Below, piece by piece: positions 1-9,812 of a DNA stretch of 30,288 nucleotides (position 1 is its first letter; the number at the start of each line of letters is the position of its first letter). Position numbers and translations under genes: made by a program. The notes beneath the pieces were generated by a model. It ran no database searches, was not told where the DNA came from, and was given only the letters and a program-made list of their open reading frames with translations. Source of the DNA: Porphyra umbilicalis (lineage: Eukaryota; Rhodophyta; Bangiophyceae; Bangiales; Bangiaceae); the NCBI GenBank assembly GCA_002049455.2, contig KV919288.1, positions 1 through 30,288 of the forward strand, read 5' to 3'.

Positions 1-349
1 TTCACCACAGCGTCGTGCTTGTATCCCGTCGGCGCAGTCTGGTGCGCCCCAGAACATGCCACGACATATGTAGGCCTCTGAGCGCAGAGCAGAGTGTGAG
101 GTCGTCAAGTCAGATCATTCCAATTGTCAAACTTGCTGGTCTCATTCCGAGATTGCGGATTTACAACATTCCTATCGAGCAGAGGCGCCCCGTCCCACAC
201 CATGTCCATGTGCTTGACGTAGCGATCGTCCAGAACCTCAACCGAAACGTTGCTTCGAGTGCGTCTCTCGCAATTTTTCTGCAAACCGACGGCAGGAGAT
301 CAGCCTCCAGCACGGATTGCAAGAACCTGGCCGTTCTCCGAACCGGCCA

Positions 350-379
350 GGCTCGATTCTGATTGGTCAGAATCGAGCC
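350..379. repeat. Perfect 12-bp inverted repeat, 6-nt loop
   Basis: Arms GGCTCGATTCTG (350-361) and CAGAATCGAGCC (368-379) are perfectly complementary around the loop ATTGGT. The loop carries an ATTGG (reverse CCAAT) core. It could be a cruciform-prone site or the remnant of a small foldback element; no gene lies close enough to suggest a regulatory role. Confidence 0.7.
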
Positions 380-3300
380 CCTCATTCCAGCACGATGAAG
401 TGAGTGTTGGTCCCTGGCGATCCGTCGTCGTCGTCGTCCTGGCCGGTTCCGCCGTTGCTCAATCGACCGTCCATCGTCACTCACTCCCAACACGTCGTCC
501 CTCGATTTGCTGCTCCCATCGCTCTGGTTCGCGGCGGTTGCTTTCGACAGTGCTGTTGACACCATCCGACGCACTGTACGTTTTGCGGCACTGCTTGCTC
601 CCACTCATCCAGGCGATCATCGTCATTGCCCATGTTTGCTGTATGCCCTTGACGGAGGCGACATTTGAGATGGTTGGTCGTTTCTTGGCTCAACGACCCT
701 ATGATTGTCCCGACACTGACTTGTTTTTCGCTCTCGACAGCGTCGTTTCGTTATCGGTGCGACCAACCACCTGCGCTCCTCGACAACAGCCCGACCACCT
801 CGAGTCCCACCTCGATTATGACCAGGAAAGTGGCGACTAGGGGTGGCTCCGGCGCAACGCTCCCACCAAGACGACGGAACATCGTCGTGTGTGGCACCGC
901 CTGGAGGCGGCGGCAGTGGTGAAGGGGAGTATGAGCCCACTGGTGCGGCGAACGACGGCGCCATCCGGTCGCTCCCTGCCCTCTTCGTTAGCCAGAACAA
1001 AGGCGGCTCTGCGACTCGAGAGACCACTCTGACTTGAACTGTGGTCCTCACACTGCGCAGCGCAGAAACAACCGCCGCAGCTGTCACCAGATGGTCCACT
1101 GACATCGACAGCCGTAGCGCAACAGGCACACTCGATGCACTCGAATCGACAGGATAAAGCGGCGCCTTTTCGTGCGGACTCGGTGACTGACGGGACGGAG
1201 ATGCAACGCAGTTTGCCTTGTCGGCGGAGGTCCAGTGGGAGGGTCTGCGCGGACGTTCGGCTTCCATGGTCCGCGTGGACGCATGCCAGTGGCGGCAACG
1301 GGTGAGATGCAGATGTCGGCGACGGTGGGGGTCCCGAGGGGGGTTCGCTTGGATGGTCCTCATTCATTGTCCGTGTGGATGCATGCCGGTTGCGGCGATA
1401 GGTCGGAGGTTGGCGCTCCCCCCTTGCACGACCCTGTACCGGCGCCAGTTGGCGCAGAGCTAGCTCCCCTGGCAACCCACCACCTAGTCAAACCGTTACT
1501 CACGACAGCCGCGGCCGCCTAGAACAGCCGTCAAAGGGGGGTATCCCGCCCCCCCGCAGCCTCTTTACGACTCTGCCCGCGGCCAATTGCTCACGTCCAC
1601 CCCGTGCTCTTGCTGTGACGGGCGGCGTCGACGTCATCAGTCGTTCCCAGTTTTGGACAACGCTGAGAGCGGTGACACGACAGTAGCTGTCGGAGATCCC
1701 GACCCCGCAAGGCAGTGATGCCGGACGCGTATAACGGAGTGGACGTGGTGTGCGCAATCTCCCTGACCGCGCGTCAACCCCGACCACCTCTGAGTCCATC
1801 ACGTGAAGTCGCCCGAGCGGACAACCCCGCATGACACAGCGCGTTGCTTCTGGAAATGCGCTGAGCCTTGTCACGTCTATGTCCCTTGTTCTCCGTGTTC
1901 AATGCATTTTCCTATTGGGCCGCCCGACAAAAGAGGACGTTCAGCAGAAGCACACGTCTGCTAAAAAAAAAAAGTGCACACACACACACTGTGTTTAACG
2001 CACACGTCTGCTGCCACGGTTGGACCCGGGTCGCGCCTACTGACTGGTCGAGCCGCCCCGGTACTGCCCTCCACTACATGCAGGCACACGTATCGTCTAC
2101 GGTGCATCGTGGGTGGCCGCCGCACCCGCCCCCGTGGGTGGCCGTGGCCACGTGCGGTTTGGACGGCGACTCCGCCCCCTCCCTGGCGCCCCTCCTCCCG
2201 GCTCTCGACGCCCCCACGCGTTTCTCTGCACAGGAAGAGCCACCACCTGCCGCCCTGGTTCACACAAGGCGCCCCGATGGCGTCCGGGACGGCGCCGACA
2301 TGCAGGCCCACAGGGAGCGCCGCCGTGACGGCGCCGTCGACAACGCCGCCCGCGACCTCGCTGGCGTCACAAACGCCGGGGCCGACAGCTGGAACCAAGG
2401 CCGACTCAACAGGATCCCGGACGCTGACGAATAAGGGAGCCCCGACTGGGTCACAAAAGAGAGAGTGAGACTGACAGGAAGCACAACCGGGCCACTGAGC
2501 CACGATAAAGCACAGCAATAGATCCCGGTAGGATCAAGAAAACGAACAGAAGCCAAAGCGCTGCCCATATCCGTCTTCGACTCCGCAGAGGGCCCTCACT
2601 GCAACGTACCGTTAAAGTGTCGTGATCTTCACACGTACGGGTATTCGAGAGACATGGGCGGAGACACACATACGCCTGTAGCACAGAGAGTGTCGAAAGC
2701 TACAGACCTCAATTCCCGTCAGTTCGCGCCCGTGTCTATCTATTTGTCATAACAAGGCCACGCACGACTGGATGCAATGACCCCCACATCTCTGACGTAC
2801 CGCAACAATCCGTACCCATCGTGCGTCGTCGGGGCGACGCCGCTGGCGACCGCGACGAGAACTACAGCGCCCTACAGATGAGGAGGCAAATGCGCCTGAA
2901 CCGACCGTGACGACGGCATGCGAGGGCAACAAGGGTGGTCAAGATGATAACGGCGACCGCAGACAATAACGACGGCCGCAGATGCTGCTGGGGACGATGA
3001 ACGATCGGCGACGACGGTGCGATGGACAGCGACAGCACGACGGACCCGGTCGCATTGGCACGTGTGCACCCCCCCCCCCCAGTGGGTCGAAAACGCTGTT
3101 GCGCGACGACCACGCATTGAAAACGTCCCGAAATCGGGCCAGCGGCGCCATCAAAACGTCTGGCCGCGGTTCGGCGACGCGCGAGACTTCGCTCGACTCG
3201 CGAGAACTGGGCCACTTTCTTCAAATTTTCTTCGTTTCGGAACGCTTGACGATCGTATGAACCGAAAGCGCCAGGTTCGGACCCCTGCGTGTCCATCGGG

Positions 3301-3960
3301 TGACGAACGGAGCCCTTCCTAACGCCTTGGGTCGCTTCAAACTATTTAAGTTCCACCGCGCGGACAGAAACAAGTTGAGAAGCATCAACTTATTTGACTT
3401 GGCCGCAGGTTGCAGCACGCCGCTGCGCCCGTGTGACTCCAACCAAGATGAGGTCCCCGCGTGCGACGCCAACCAAGGTGCAGTTCCCCTCCTGCGGCCA
3501 GCGAATATACATGACGACTTGCCCCTGTGCCCCTGTGCCTGTAGTGCCACAATTTTCCCGTCGAGAAGGGCCACTGGAATATGAGAGTGTCCGGCCCGTC
3601 TGAAAAACACTTTCGACCAGATCCTCAAGCCTGCAGTGCGCTCGCGCGCATTCCGCGAGCAGCACCGACGGTCTGTCAACGCTGCATTTTGGCTCTGATT
3701 GGAGGTTGACTGGCTTGTAGCAGCAGGATGCCCACCCCGTGATCACATTCCACAGAACAATGACAATCAGGTGGAAACTGCCTTGCCCGTCAGACAGCAC
3801 AATTGCAAATGGCGCCGGTGCCGTCGCCCCGGTGCGTGACGGAAGAGGCGGGCAGCAGCACGTCGGGCTCAGGGGGACGCGGAGGTGAGGTGGATATTGC
3901 ACTCTAAGCGGCTCTGCAGTTTTTCTGGACGGGGACGTCGCTGACCGATCGATTGGAATC

Positions 3961-4047
3961 AAAAACGGATGGCAAGCGATCATACTCCGAAGCCCCAACC
4001 CAAATCGATCGATCGCAACATATTTAAAAATGGATGGAAACGATCAT
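3961..4047. repeat. Imperfect 22-bp direct repeat
   Basis: AAAAACGGATGGCAAGCGAT followed by CAT (3961-3983) recurs as AAAAATGGATGGAAACGATC followed by AT (4026-4047). Both copies are preceded by CGATCGAT-type sequence. The pair lies just beyond the 3' end of the transposase gene at 4217-5251 and may mark subterminal repeats of that element or an unrelated local duplication. Confidence 0.5.
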
Positions 4048-4085
4048 GTTCCATGACCCCTACCCGTCTCCCTGCGTCTTTCACA

Positions 4086-4233
4086 GGGACAGCACCGAAA
4101 GCGAGCTGGCCGGCTGCCTCGACCGTGCTGGGCCGTGCGAGGCGCTCTGAGGTGGAAAGGACGATGCGCCGATTCAACAAATTGTGCGACCACGATCGAT
4201 TTGTTCAACAATATGTTTATTGGGACAGCACCG
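4086..4233. repeat. 12-bp direct repeat GGGACAGCACCG at transposase 3' end
   Basis: GGGACAGCACCG occurs at 4086-4097 and again at 4222-4233, the second copy lying within the last codons of the transposase gene. The copies are in the same orientation, so they are not terminal inverted repeats. A subterminal binding-site role is possible but unproven. Confidence 0.45.
4216..4221 (-). promoter_or_regulatory. AATAAA poly(A) signal overlapping stop codon
   Basis: On the minus strand the gene ends CAA TAA AC, so the TAA stop (4217-4219) is inside an AATAAA hexamer. This matches the canonical eukaryotic polyadenylation signal and would give a transcript with a very short 3' UTR. Whether the host uses AATAAA is not known. 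Confidence 0.5.
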
Positions 4234-5251
4234 CGTCAATGACCTTGTCCACCCGGTCAAATTGTCCAATTATCTGACGTCGAGTGATGAAACTCGCCGC
4301 ACGCGCTTGCAACAGGTGTGGATTGTCCAAAAGATCGGGCTGAACGTACACGAGATTTCGAATAATGACCTTGAGGTCATTAAAAACGCCTTCAATGGGC
4401 TGCAAGTCGGGGCTGTACGCCGGCAACCGCAAGAACGGCACGCCGTTGTTTCCAAGGAAGGTGTCGCCACCCACGGTGTGGATCGGTGCATTGTCAAACA
4501 TGACCACACAGTTGGACGACTGCAGGTGCCATGGGCGACCGGGGACGTAGACGCCCAGCTTCGGTATGAGCAGCTGCAGAAAGAGACGCCAGTCGGCCGC
4601 CTTCAGTCCGCCGTCACGCACGATGACCGACTGGAAGCCGAGAATGCGGCCGTCCGCCGACACCGCCATAGTAGTGCTCGTGCGGGGGACCGATCTCGGA
4701 TCCCGACCACGCTCGCGGGTACGCTCATGCGCAAGTGCGCGGCCGTACCGCCGAAAAACGTCTCCACCATCCGTGTGCGTCTCGTCGACGGGGACGATAC
4801 ACCGACGCGGGATGCGCCGTCGGGCGACGGCGTGCGCCCTGCGAACAGGCTCCAACGACTCGCGAAAGAGTCGAAGCACGACCTTGCGGGTAAAGCGAAG
4901 TCGCCGCATGTGCAGGTCGACGGTGCTCTGAGAACAGCGAAGACCAACAAACTCCCCGCTAGGGTGGTCCCGCATGGCCTTGAGCATGGCCGCGTGCTCT
5001 CGAAGAAGTGCCCGGGGGTTCTCACGAACGAGCATCACCAACGCCGACATCAGTCGGTCGTCAAACCAGCAACTGCTGGCATGAAAATTGCGGTGGACGG
5101 GGTCACGCCATGGCGAGCCGTGCTCCCGATAGTAGGCCGCCCAGCGCTCCAGCGTCGACTTGCGGACTCCAATGTTCTGGTAGATGGTCGCACGAGGCAC
5201 GTTGTTGTGAAGCATCGACAGAGCGACAAAGCGGACCTCGATGCTATACAT
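4217..5251 (-). CDS. Tc1/mariner/IS630-type DDE transposase
   Basis: This predicted transposase would bind the ends of its element in the nucleus and catalyse cut-and-paste transposition at TA sites, as is known for the IS630-Tc1-mariner superfamily. The 344-residue frame is uninterrupted. Residues about 4-45 form a helix-turn-helix, and about 60-120 probably a second DNA-binding helical region. The catalytic core is clear: D156 in VPVDETH, D253 in MFDNAPIH, and E287 in LPAYSPDLQPIEGVFNDLK. The second and third acidic residues have 33 residues between them, giving a DD33E arrangement instead of the usual DD34D/E. The start at 5251 is the first Met and leaves a normal N-terminus for the family. 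The TAA stop overlaps AATAAA. No terminal inverted repeats could be identified by eye. The frame on the opposite strand over the same span is a shadow. Family assignment is firm; activity is inference. Confidence 0.93.
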   Translation of the reverse strand: MYSIEVRFVALSMLHNNVPRATIYQNIGVRKSTLERWAAYYREHGSPWRDPVHRNFHASSCWFDDRLMSALVMLVRENPRALLREHAAMLKAMRDHPSGEFVGLRCSQSTVDLHMRRLRFTRKVVLRLFRESLEPVRRAHAVARRRIPRRCIVPVDETHTDGGDVFRRYGRALAHERTRERGRDPRSVPRTSTTMAVSADGRILGFQSVIVRDGGLKAADWRLFLQLLIPKLGVYVPGRPWHLQSSNCVVMFDNAPIHTVGGDTFLGNNGVPFLRLPAYSPDLQPIEGVFNDLKVIIRNLVYVQPDLLDNPHLLQARAASFITRRQIIGQFDRVDKVIDAVLSQ

Positions 5252-5412
5252 GCCGCGCCGCCGCGAGCGGCCAAGGCCTCCGAGAGTGAACTTGTCCGCG
5301 CGTGCGGGCGTTGAGCGCTGTCTCGCTCAGATGACTCCCACGACAAGTCCCAGCGTCAACAGACAGGTCCAATGAGGGACAAAAGGGACAGCCGCAGCGA
5401 CCGGCCGTCCCA

Positions 5413-6420
5413 CGTCGTTGTCGTCGCCCGTTGGCGTCCGTCGATGAGCACGACGCGGGCGTGCACCGTCGTTGTCGTCGCCCGTTGGCGTCCGTCGATG
5501 TGCACGACGCGGGCGTGCACCGTCGTTGTCGTCGCCCGTTGGCCTCCGTCAATGAGCACGACGCGGGCGTGCACCGTCGTTGTTGACGCCCGTCGGAGAG
5601 CACGACACGTGCGTACCCCGTCGTTGTCCACGCCCGTTGGCGTCCGTCGAGGGGCACGACGCGGGCGTACCCCGTCGTTGTCGACGCCCGTTGGCGTCCG
5701 TCTAGGGGCACGACTCGGGCGTGCCCCGTCGTTGTCGTCGCCCGTTGGCCTCCGTCAATAAGCACGACACGTGCGTAACCCGTCGTTGTCGACGCCCGTT
5801 GGCGTCCGCCGAGGGGCACGACGCGGGCGTGCCCCGTCGTTGTCGACGCTCGTCGGAGAGCACGACACGTGCGTACCCCGTCGTTGTCCACGCCCGTTGG
5901 CGTCCGTCGAGGGGCGCGACGCGGGCGTACCCCGTCGTTGTCGACGCCCGTTGGCGTCCGCCGAGGGGCACGACGCGGGCGTGCCCCGTCGTTGTCGACG
6001 CTCGTCGGAGAGCACGACACGTGCGTACCCCGTCGTTGTCCACGCCCGTTGGCGTCCGTCGAGGGGCGCGACGCAGGCGTACCCCGTCTTTGTCGACGCC
6101 CGTTGGCGTCCGTCGAGGGGCACGACGCGGGCGTGCCCCGTCGTTGTCGTCGCCCGTTGGCCTCCGTCAATAAGCACGACACGTGCGTAACCCGTCGTTG
6201 TCGACGCCCGTCGGCGTCCGCCGAGGGGCACGACGCGGGCGTGCCCCGTCGTTGTCGACGCCCGTCGGCGTCCGTCGAGGGGCACGACGCGGGCGTGCCT
6301 CTTCGTCGTCAACGACCACCGGTGTCGGCCGTCGGGCACGACGCGGGCGTAACCCGTCGTTGTCGACCCCTGCCGGCGTCCGTCAGTGGGCACGACGCGG
6401 TGGTGCTCCGCCCTCGGCCA
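5413..6420. repeat. 54/44-bp minisatellite array, about 19 units
   Basis: Units begin CGTCGTTGTC and start at 5413, 5467, 5521, 5575, 5619, 5673, 5727, 5781, 5835, 5879, 5933, 5987, 6031, 6085, 6139, 6193 and 6247, after which they decay. Most spacings are 54 bp; three are 44 bp (units 5575, 5835, 5987). Full-length units usually contain GACGCC-CGTT-GGCGTC, a 6-bp inverted repeat with a 4-nt loop. The long open frames on both strands here arise because 54 is divisible by 3 and the unit lacks stops; the 44-bp units shift the frame, which argues against one conserved repeat protein. A 152-bp block (5781-5932) is repeated almost identically at 5933-6084, and a 162-bp block (5619-5780) recurs at 6031-6192, so the array grew partly by multi-unit duplication. 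Confidence 0.93.
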
Positions 6421-8204
6421 CGCCCGCCGGTGCCGCCGCGTCCAGACAGACCATGCGGCCGCGTCCACGTCCACGACACGCTGGGAGGGCGGGAGGAGAA
6501 GCCCCCGGTGGTAAGGAAGGCCGTCACGTTGCCGACGGGGAGAATGGGAGGGCGGGGGGGGGAGTTGAGGGCGAGTGAGGCCGTCCCGTTGACGTCGAGG
6601 ACGAGCGGAGGGCGAGGGAAGATGGCACAGGTGAGTATGACAGGCCCAACGGACGTCTGATTCGGCCCCCGAGTGTAGAGGAAAGACCGACGCCGGCCCC
6701 AGGTGAGAACGTCGTCTGCGGTGAGGTTTGACGAGGTGGGCCGATGGGGTTACGGCGATGACAATCATCGCTTGACACCATCGCCAGGTGCCCCTTCGTA
6801 CGGGTGGTCCAGTCGGGCGGTGGGGGCCACGGCGTGGAGGGAAGGACGAGACGGGGCACGACGACGCTGCGATAGCCACAAAGAACAAGGGCCCCCCCGC
6901 GACGTGCAAACTGTGGGAGCCGGGACATCGGATTGGGACAAGTCGTACCGACCTGCAAAAAGAGGAGTCACTCACCAAAATACGTGGAGGGGCCGACCAA
7001 AGTCAGCCTCGTCCTGAGGGCTACGCGAAACGGGCGCCGGCAGCGAGGTCTCTGGAGCTGGCCTGGCAGCCCTGGGATGCAAAAAGACGTAGGGGCCTTC
7101 GAGTGACATTCTCAAACGGACGGCTGCAGGCCGCTCCCCCGGAATGGCCTCGTGACCTCATTTGTTTGCCCTTGCACGAAACTGCCCAAGGATGACCACG
7201 TGAGATGTTGCCACCGTTCTCAACGGTCCACTGATGCGCGAATGTCATTGGCCGAGCGTCCCGCACGTTTGCTGACAGCACGTTTTTCCCCGCCGCGTCG
7301 GGAAAACGAGGTGGGCCCATTTTTTAGGGATCTGCCATAGCACTTGAGCTTTGGCGTTGCAAACCTGTAACCCCAAGAACCTAAAAAAGACTGGCTCCAA
7401 GATCGGGGCTATCTGAGAGGTCCACAGAACAGTGCCCACAGGCGGGTACTAAGGAGTTGTCAGCCAAGAACGCGTCGGGAGAGGCTCTTTCCATGGAGGC
7501 CAGTCGAGAATTTTCTCGTACCCCACCCCACCTGCCCCCGCGCAGTGATGCGTCAGTCCTTCAGAAAACGCGCATGTCTCATTTTTGGGACACGCACCAT
7601 ACTGCAGCGCAGTGCTCCTTAAAGCGTGGGTGCACGCAAGCAGCAAATGGGCACGTTTTGGACTCCAAGAACTTGTTGGCACCCCCCTCACACACACCTA
7701 GTCAAGAGGGCTAAAAAGCGGACATCTGGGTATTTCGCGTACAAGCACCTCTTGATTGGCTGCTTCCAAAAAAGCGACTTTCTATTGGCGCGTGCTTCAA
7801 CTGTCGGAGCCCACCTGCTCGTGCTCAATCCAAATCGCTGTCTCGATACGTGGCGGTCCCTCACCCTCCCACATCGGCCCGTGTGGCTCGCTTGGGTTCG
7901 CTGGCTTCGGGACAGTGCCTCATTCTTCTCAGAAAACCCACCGCATTTCCAGGCTGTTTCCACAGTCCAACGCCACCCACCCTCCCGTGCTGGAGCCACA
8001 TTGATCCATGACTTGGCCGTGACAGCCTGTTCTGCCCTTGTCTGCCCCGTCCGGGCTTCCCCGCCGCGCCCTTCCATGCCATGCTGTCAACACCTGCTGT
8101 CGTACTAGCGAGATTAAGTTGGCTCTCTGAGTCACGTTTCATGTGTACGCTGTGGGCGTTTCACACCTGTCCCCCTTGTCCTCGTGTAGGCGCTTGGCAA
8201 GTCA
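6421..8204. other. Stretch without recognised gene
   Basis: Downstream of the minisatellite the sequence is GC-rich with a G-run near 6550, then becomes more balanced from about 6700. Several frames of 60-160 codons overlap on both strands, but none contains a domain or motif I recognise. There may be degraded transposon sequence here, but nothing specific can be supported. Confidence 0.4.
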
Positions 8205-8210
8205 TTTATT
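8205..8210 (-). promoter_or_regulatory. AATAAA poly(A) signal overlapping stop codon
   Basis: The minus-strand gene ends CAG GAA TAA ATG, so the TAA stop (8206-8208) lies inside AATAAA (8205-8210). The arrangement is the same as at the end of the mariner-type transposase, although the two genes are unrelated. Confidence 0.5.
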
Positions 8211-8979
8211 CCTGCAACAAGTTCATAAAACACGCGGTCTCCGCCTCCAGCAGCTCGTCCCAATCCGCACCAAGTGCAAACGACTCCTCATCATAGATAT
8301 CTTCCCCTTGCTCAGAAAGCGGCAACTTGGCACGCCTGCGATAAGCGTCGATTTTGTGCATCGTGACCGTAAGGTTGTCACTCGCCCACTTGCGGCACTC
8401 GGCAGCTTGTTTGTCCCAACAGACCTGCGACGTGGCAGACAGGCCGTTGACCAAAGCCTTCCCGTACCGCGTGCGCTTGTCATCCAATCGCGTGGCATGG
8501 TGCCTGCCTGGGCCCGCCTTGGCAGGCGAGCGCCTCTTGCCTCGGTTGTGGGCCGCGTTCCCGGGCGCCCGCGCCATGGCGGACTTGACGTACGACAGGC
8601 AGCTCTCCAAGAAGGTGTCAGCTGTGTACAGTCGTGAGTTTTGGTTCTTGTGGCCGTGCCACGCCTCTAAGCTTTGCTCACTGTACCGCCCCAAGCTGCC
8701 AAACATCTCCAAGAAATCTGCGGCATGACAGCACAGAGTGTGGAGCTTGGCGGTGACTCTTGTCCACTCAAATGCGGCTATTAATCGGTCGACAAACGCG
8801 GCCGAGTCCCGCCGGAAGGCCGCCATTTCGACTGTGGCTACATCACCAGCGCGGGTAAGGATTGGTAGGATCCGCCGCCAGGTCGCGCACGCCTCCTTGT
8901 AGTCTGCGGTCACCTTGTGAGGTACGTAGGCGGCCAACAGGTCACGCACCATCAACAGCCGCTCACCAATGCGCTGACA
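8206..8979 (-). CDS. Transposase-like gene, C-terminal exon
   Basis: This is the last exon of the gene that begins near 12058. The frame opens directly after the acceptor CTGCCTAG: an in-frame TAG lies at the splice border, and the exon would start at 8979 with TGTCAGCGC. The internal Met at 8955 is not needed as a start. The segment is largely helical. About residues 78-130, counted from that Met, contain KLHTLCCHAADFLEMFGSLG followed by YSEQSLEAWHGHKNQNSR. A Lys-Leu-His...His block followed by a Glu-rich helix with a His/Asn tail is what I know from the end of RNase H-fold transposases, where the last acidic catalytic residue sits. The C-terminal 110 residues are basic, then acidic, with no motif. 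The gene ends in a stop/AATAAA overlap. Assignment to the same gene rests on strand, order and the matching domain halves. Confidence 0.7.
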   Translation of the reverse strand, partial: CQRIGERLLMVRDLLAAYVPHKVTADYKEACATWRRILPILTRAGDVATVEMAAFRRDSAAFVDRLIAAFEWTRVTAKLHTLCCHAADFLEMFGSLGRYSEQSLEAWHGHKNQNSRLYTADTFLESCLSYVKSAMARAPGNAAHNRGKRRSPAKAGPGRHHATRLDDKRTRYGKALVNGLSATSQVCWDKQAAECRKWASDNLTVTMHKIDAYRRRAKLPLSEQGEDIYDEESFALGADWDELLEAETACFMNLLQE

Positions 8980-9523
8980 CTAGGCAGGTTCACGAACGCG
9001 GATTGCACAACAGGCAGCTCACAGCCAGAAGCCGGAAATCGACATTTGACCCGACACGTCGAACACCCAAGCATGGAGACTCCAAGGCCGGACACTTCCT
9101 ACGCACGAGTTGTTCCCAATGCATTGTTTCAATAGTATTGACAAGTACGTTTCAAGCGCTCGCAATATGTATTGCCAGCCTCGGACGCCTCTCCCTGTTC
9201 GCCGCTTGGCATGGAGATGAGCGGAGCAGGCCCTTGGCCACGATGAGGCCACAAACCAGCTCCGACAAATGAGATTGCAAGACAAAGAGCACGTTTCTGA
9301 CGCTCCTCAGTTCAATCGTGAATGCCTACGTGTAGTCAGACAGCGATTCATGACTTGGGCAGAGAGAAGAAGATCCTCACCATATACATGCATCGAACGG
9401 CATAGATACACGACGGCCTGTACAATGCGGCTTTCCGCAGTATCGGGCACGAGAAAAACATGCAAAGGTGTTCAAAGAGCGGGCACTATGTAGTTGTACC
9501 TGGCTGACCTCCCCTTGCCCCTA
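8980..9523 (-). other. Unresolved intron/exon region within the transposase gene
   Basis: Between the recognisable internal exon and the C-terminal exon, about 540 bases hold no single convincing coding frame. Possible donors (GTAGGG near 9525, GTGAGG near 9380) and acceptors (TTGTACAG near 9420, GCCTAG at 8980) are present. A short frame with SELVCGLIVAKGLLRSS near 9260 could be a small exon. Either several short introns or decay of the element would explain the region. Confidence 0.4.
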
Positions 9524-9739
9524 CTATGGGGTGCCTCCGTGTACTGTGCGCGGCAGCACTCTGCGCTTGAGCCGGAGCGCACCTGCGAACTGTTTCCAGC
9601 AGAGGCCAAGGAAGCCTCGTGCCACGTGCACCGCGTGATGGAAGAACGAATTGTCCTCCAAATACCGCGGTATTGGTCGGCATACTTCTGTCATGGCTGT
9701 ACAATCTTCTCACCGAATTCGCGCGGGCCCTCCTGACAA
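9524..9739 (-). pseudogene. Transposase-like gene, internal exon(s) with frame break
   Basis: Splicing out 9740-9812 joins the upstream exon to a frame reading HCQEGPREFGEKIVQ, which stops at a TGA at 9691-9693. A second frame, offset by one base, then runs from about 9694 to a TAG at 9524-9526 and contains RYLEDNSFFHHAVHVARGFL and then GLCWKQFAG. That is a plausible helical insert between the RNase H-like core and the C-terminal exon. Reading through needs either a frameshift or removal of a 26-nt GT...AG segment (GTGAGA...GACAG), which would be unusually short for an intron. I favour a disabling frameshift. The GTAGGG at the second frame's end resembles the donor of the 73-nt intron. Confidence 0.45.
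9661..9674. repeat. 14-bp perfect palindrome AATACCGCGGTATT
   Basis: The sequence is self-complementary over all 14 bases and lies inside the internal exon of the transposase-like gene. Its TACCGCGGTA core also occurs within a larger palindrome cluster at 24069-24082. Confidence 0.8.
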
Positions 9740-9812
9740 CTGTAAAAGTGGCCAACAGTGTGGCTGGCTCGCTTGCTTGCAATTTCGCAGTTGCGTTCGT
9801 GAACCCCCCTAC
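9740..9812 (-). other. Probable 73-nt spliceosomal intron
   Basis: The minus strand reads CCA|GTAGGG at the donor, where the first two intron bases create part of the TAG that ends the long upstream frame. It ends CCACTTTTACAG at the acceptor. Removal keeps the frame open and continues FNGAFEGR into HCQEG. The size matches the 70-nt intron in the recombinase gene at 15821-15890. Confidence 0.65.

Larger units (their letters stand above)
1..4215. other. Stretch without recognised gene
   Basis: Open frames on both strands overlap one another and none shows a recognisable domain, so no gene is called. The stretch holds a perfect 12-bp inverted repeat at 350-379, an A11 run (1963-1973) next to a (CA)n tract (1977-1989), a 12-bp direct repeat CACACGTCTGCT (1951-1962 and 2001-2012), a C12 run (3069-3080) and a degenerate 30-bp tandem duplication (3431-3460 and 3461-3490). 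The last 250 bases, 3' of the mariner-type transposase, carry two small direct repeats listed separately. Confidence 0.5.

Noticed and set aside
4217..5251. Bacterial IS630 insertion sequence
   Set aside because: No ribosome binding site; an AATAAA overlaps the stop, and the neighbouring transposon genes have spliceosomal introns.
4184..5314. 376-codon plus-strand frame opposite the transposase
   Set aside because: It is the antisense shadow of a clearly recognised transposase and has no domain of its own.
5413..6420. CRISPR-like array
   Set aside because: Units are tandem with no unique spacers, vary in length (54/44 bp) and sit in eukaryotic sequence; it is a minisatellite.
5244..6978. 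Long Arg-rich repeat proteins on both strands over the minisatellite
   Set aside because: Open frames follow from a stop-free unit of 54 bp; 44-bp units shift the frame, and frames on opposite strands are equally open.
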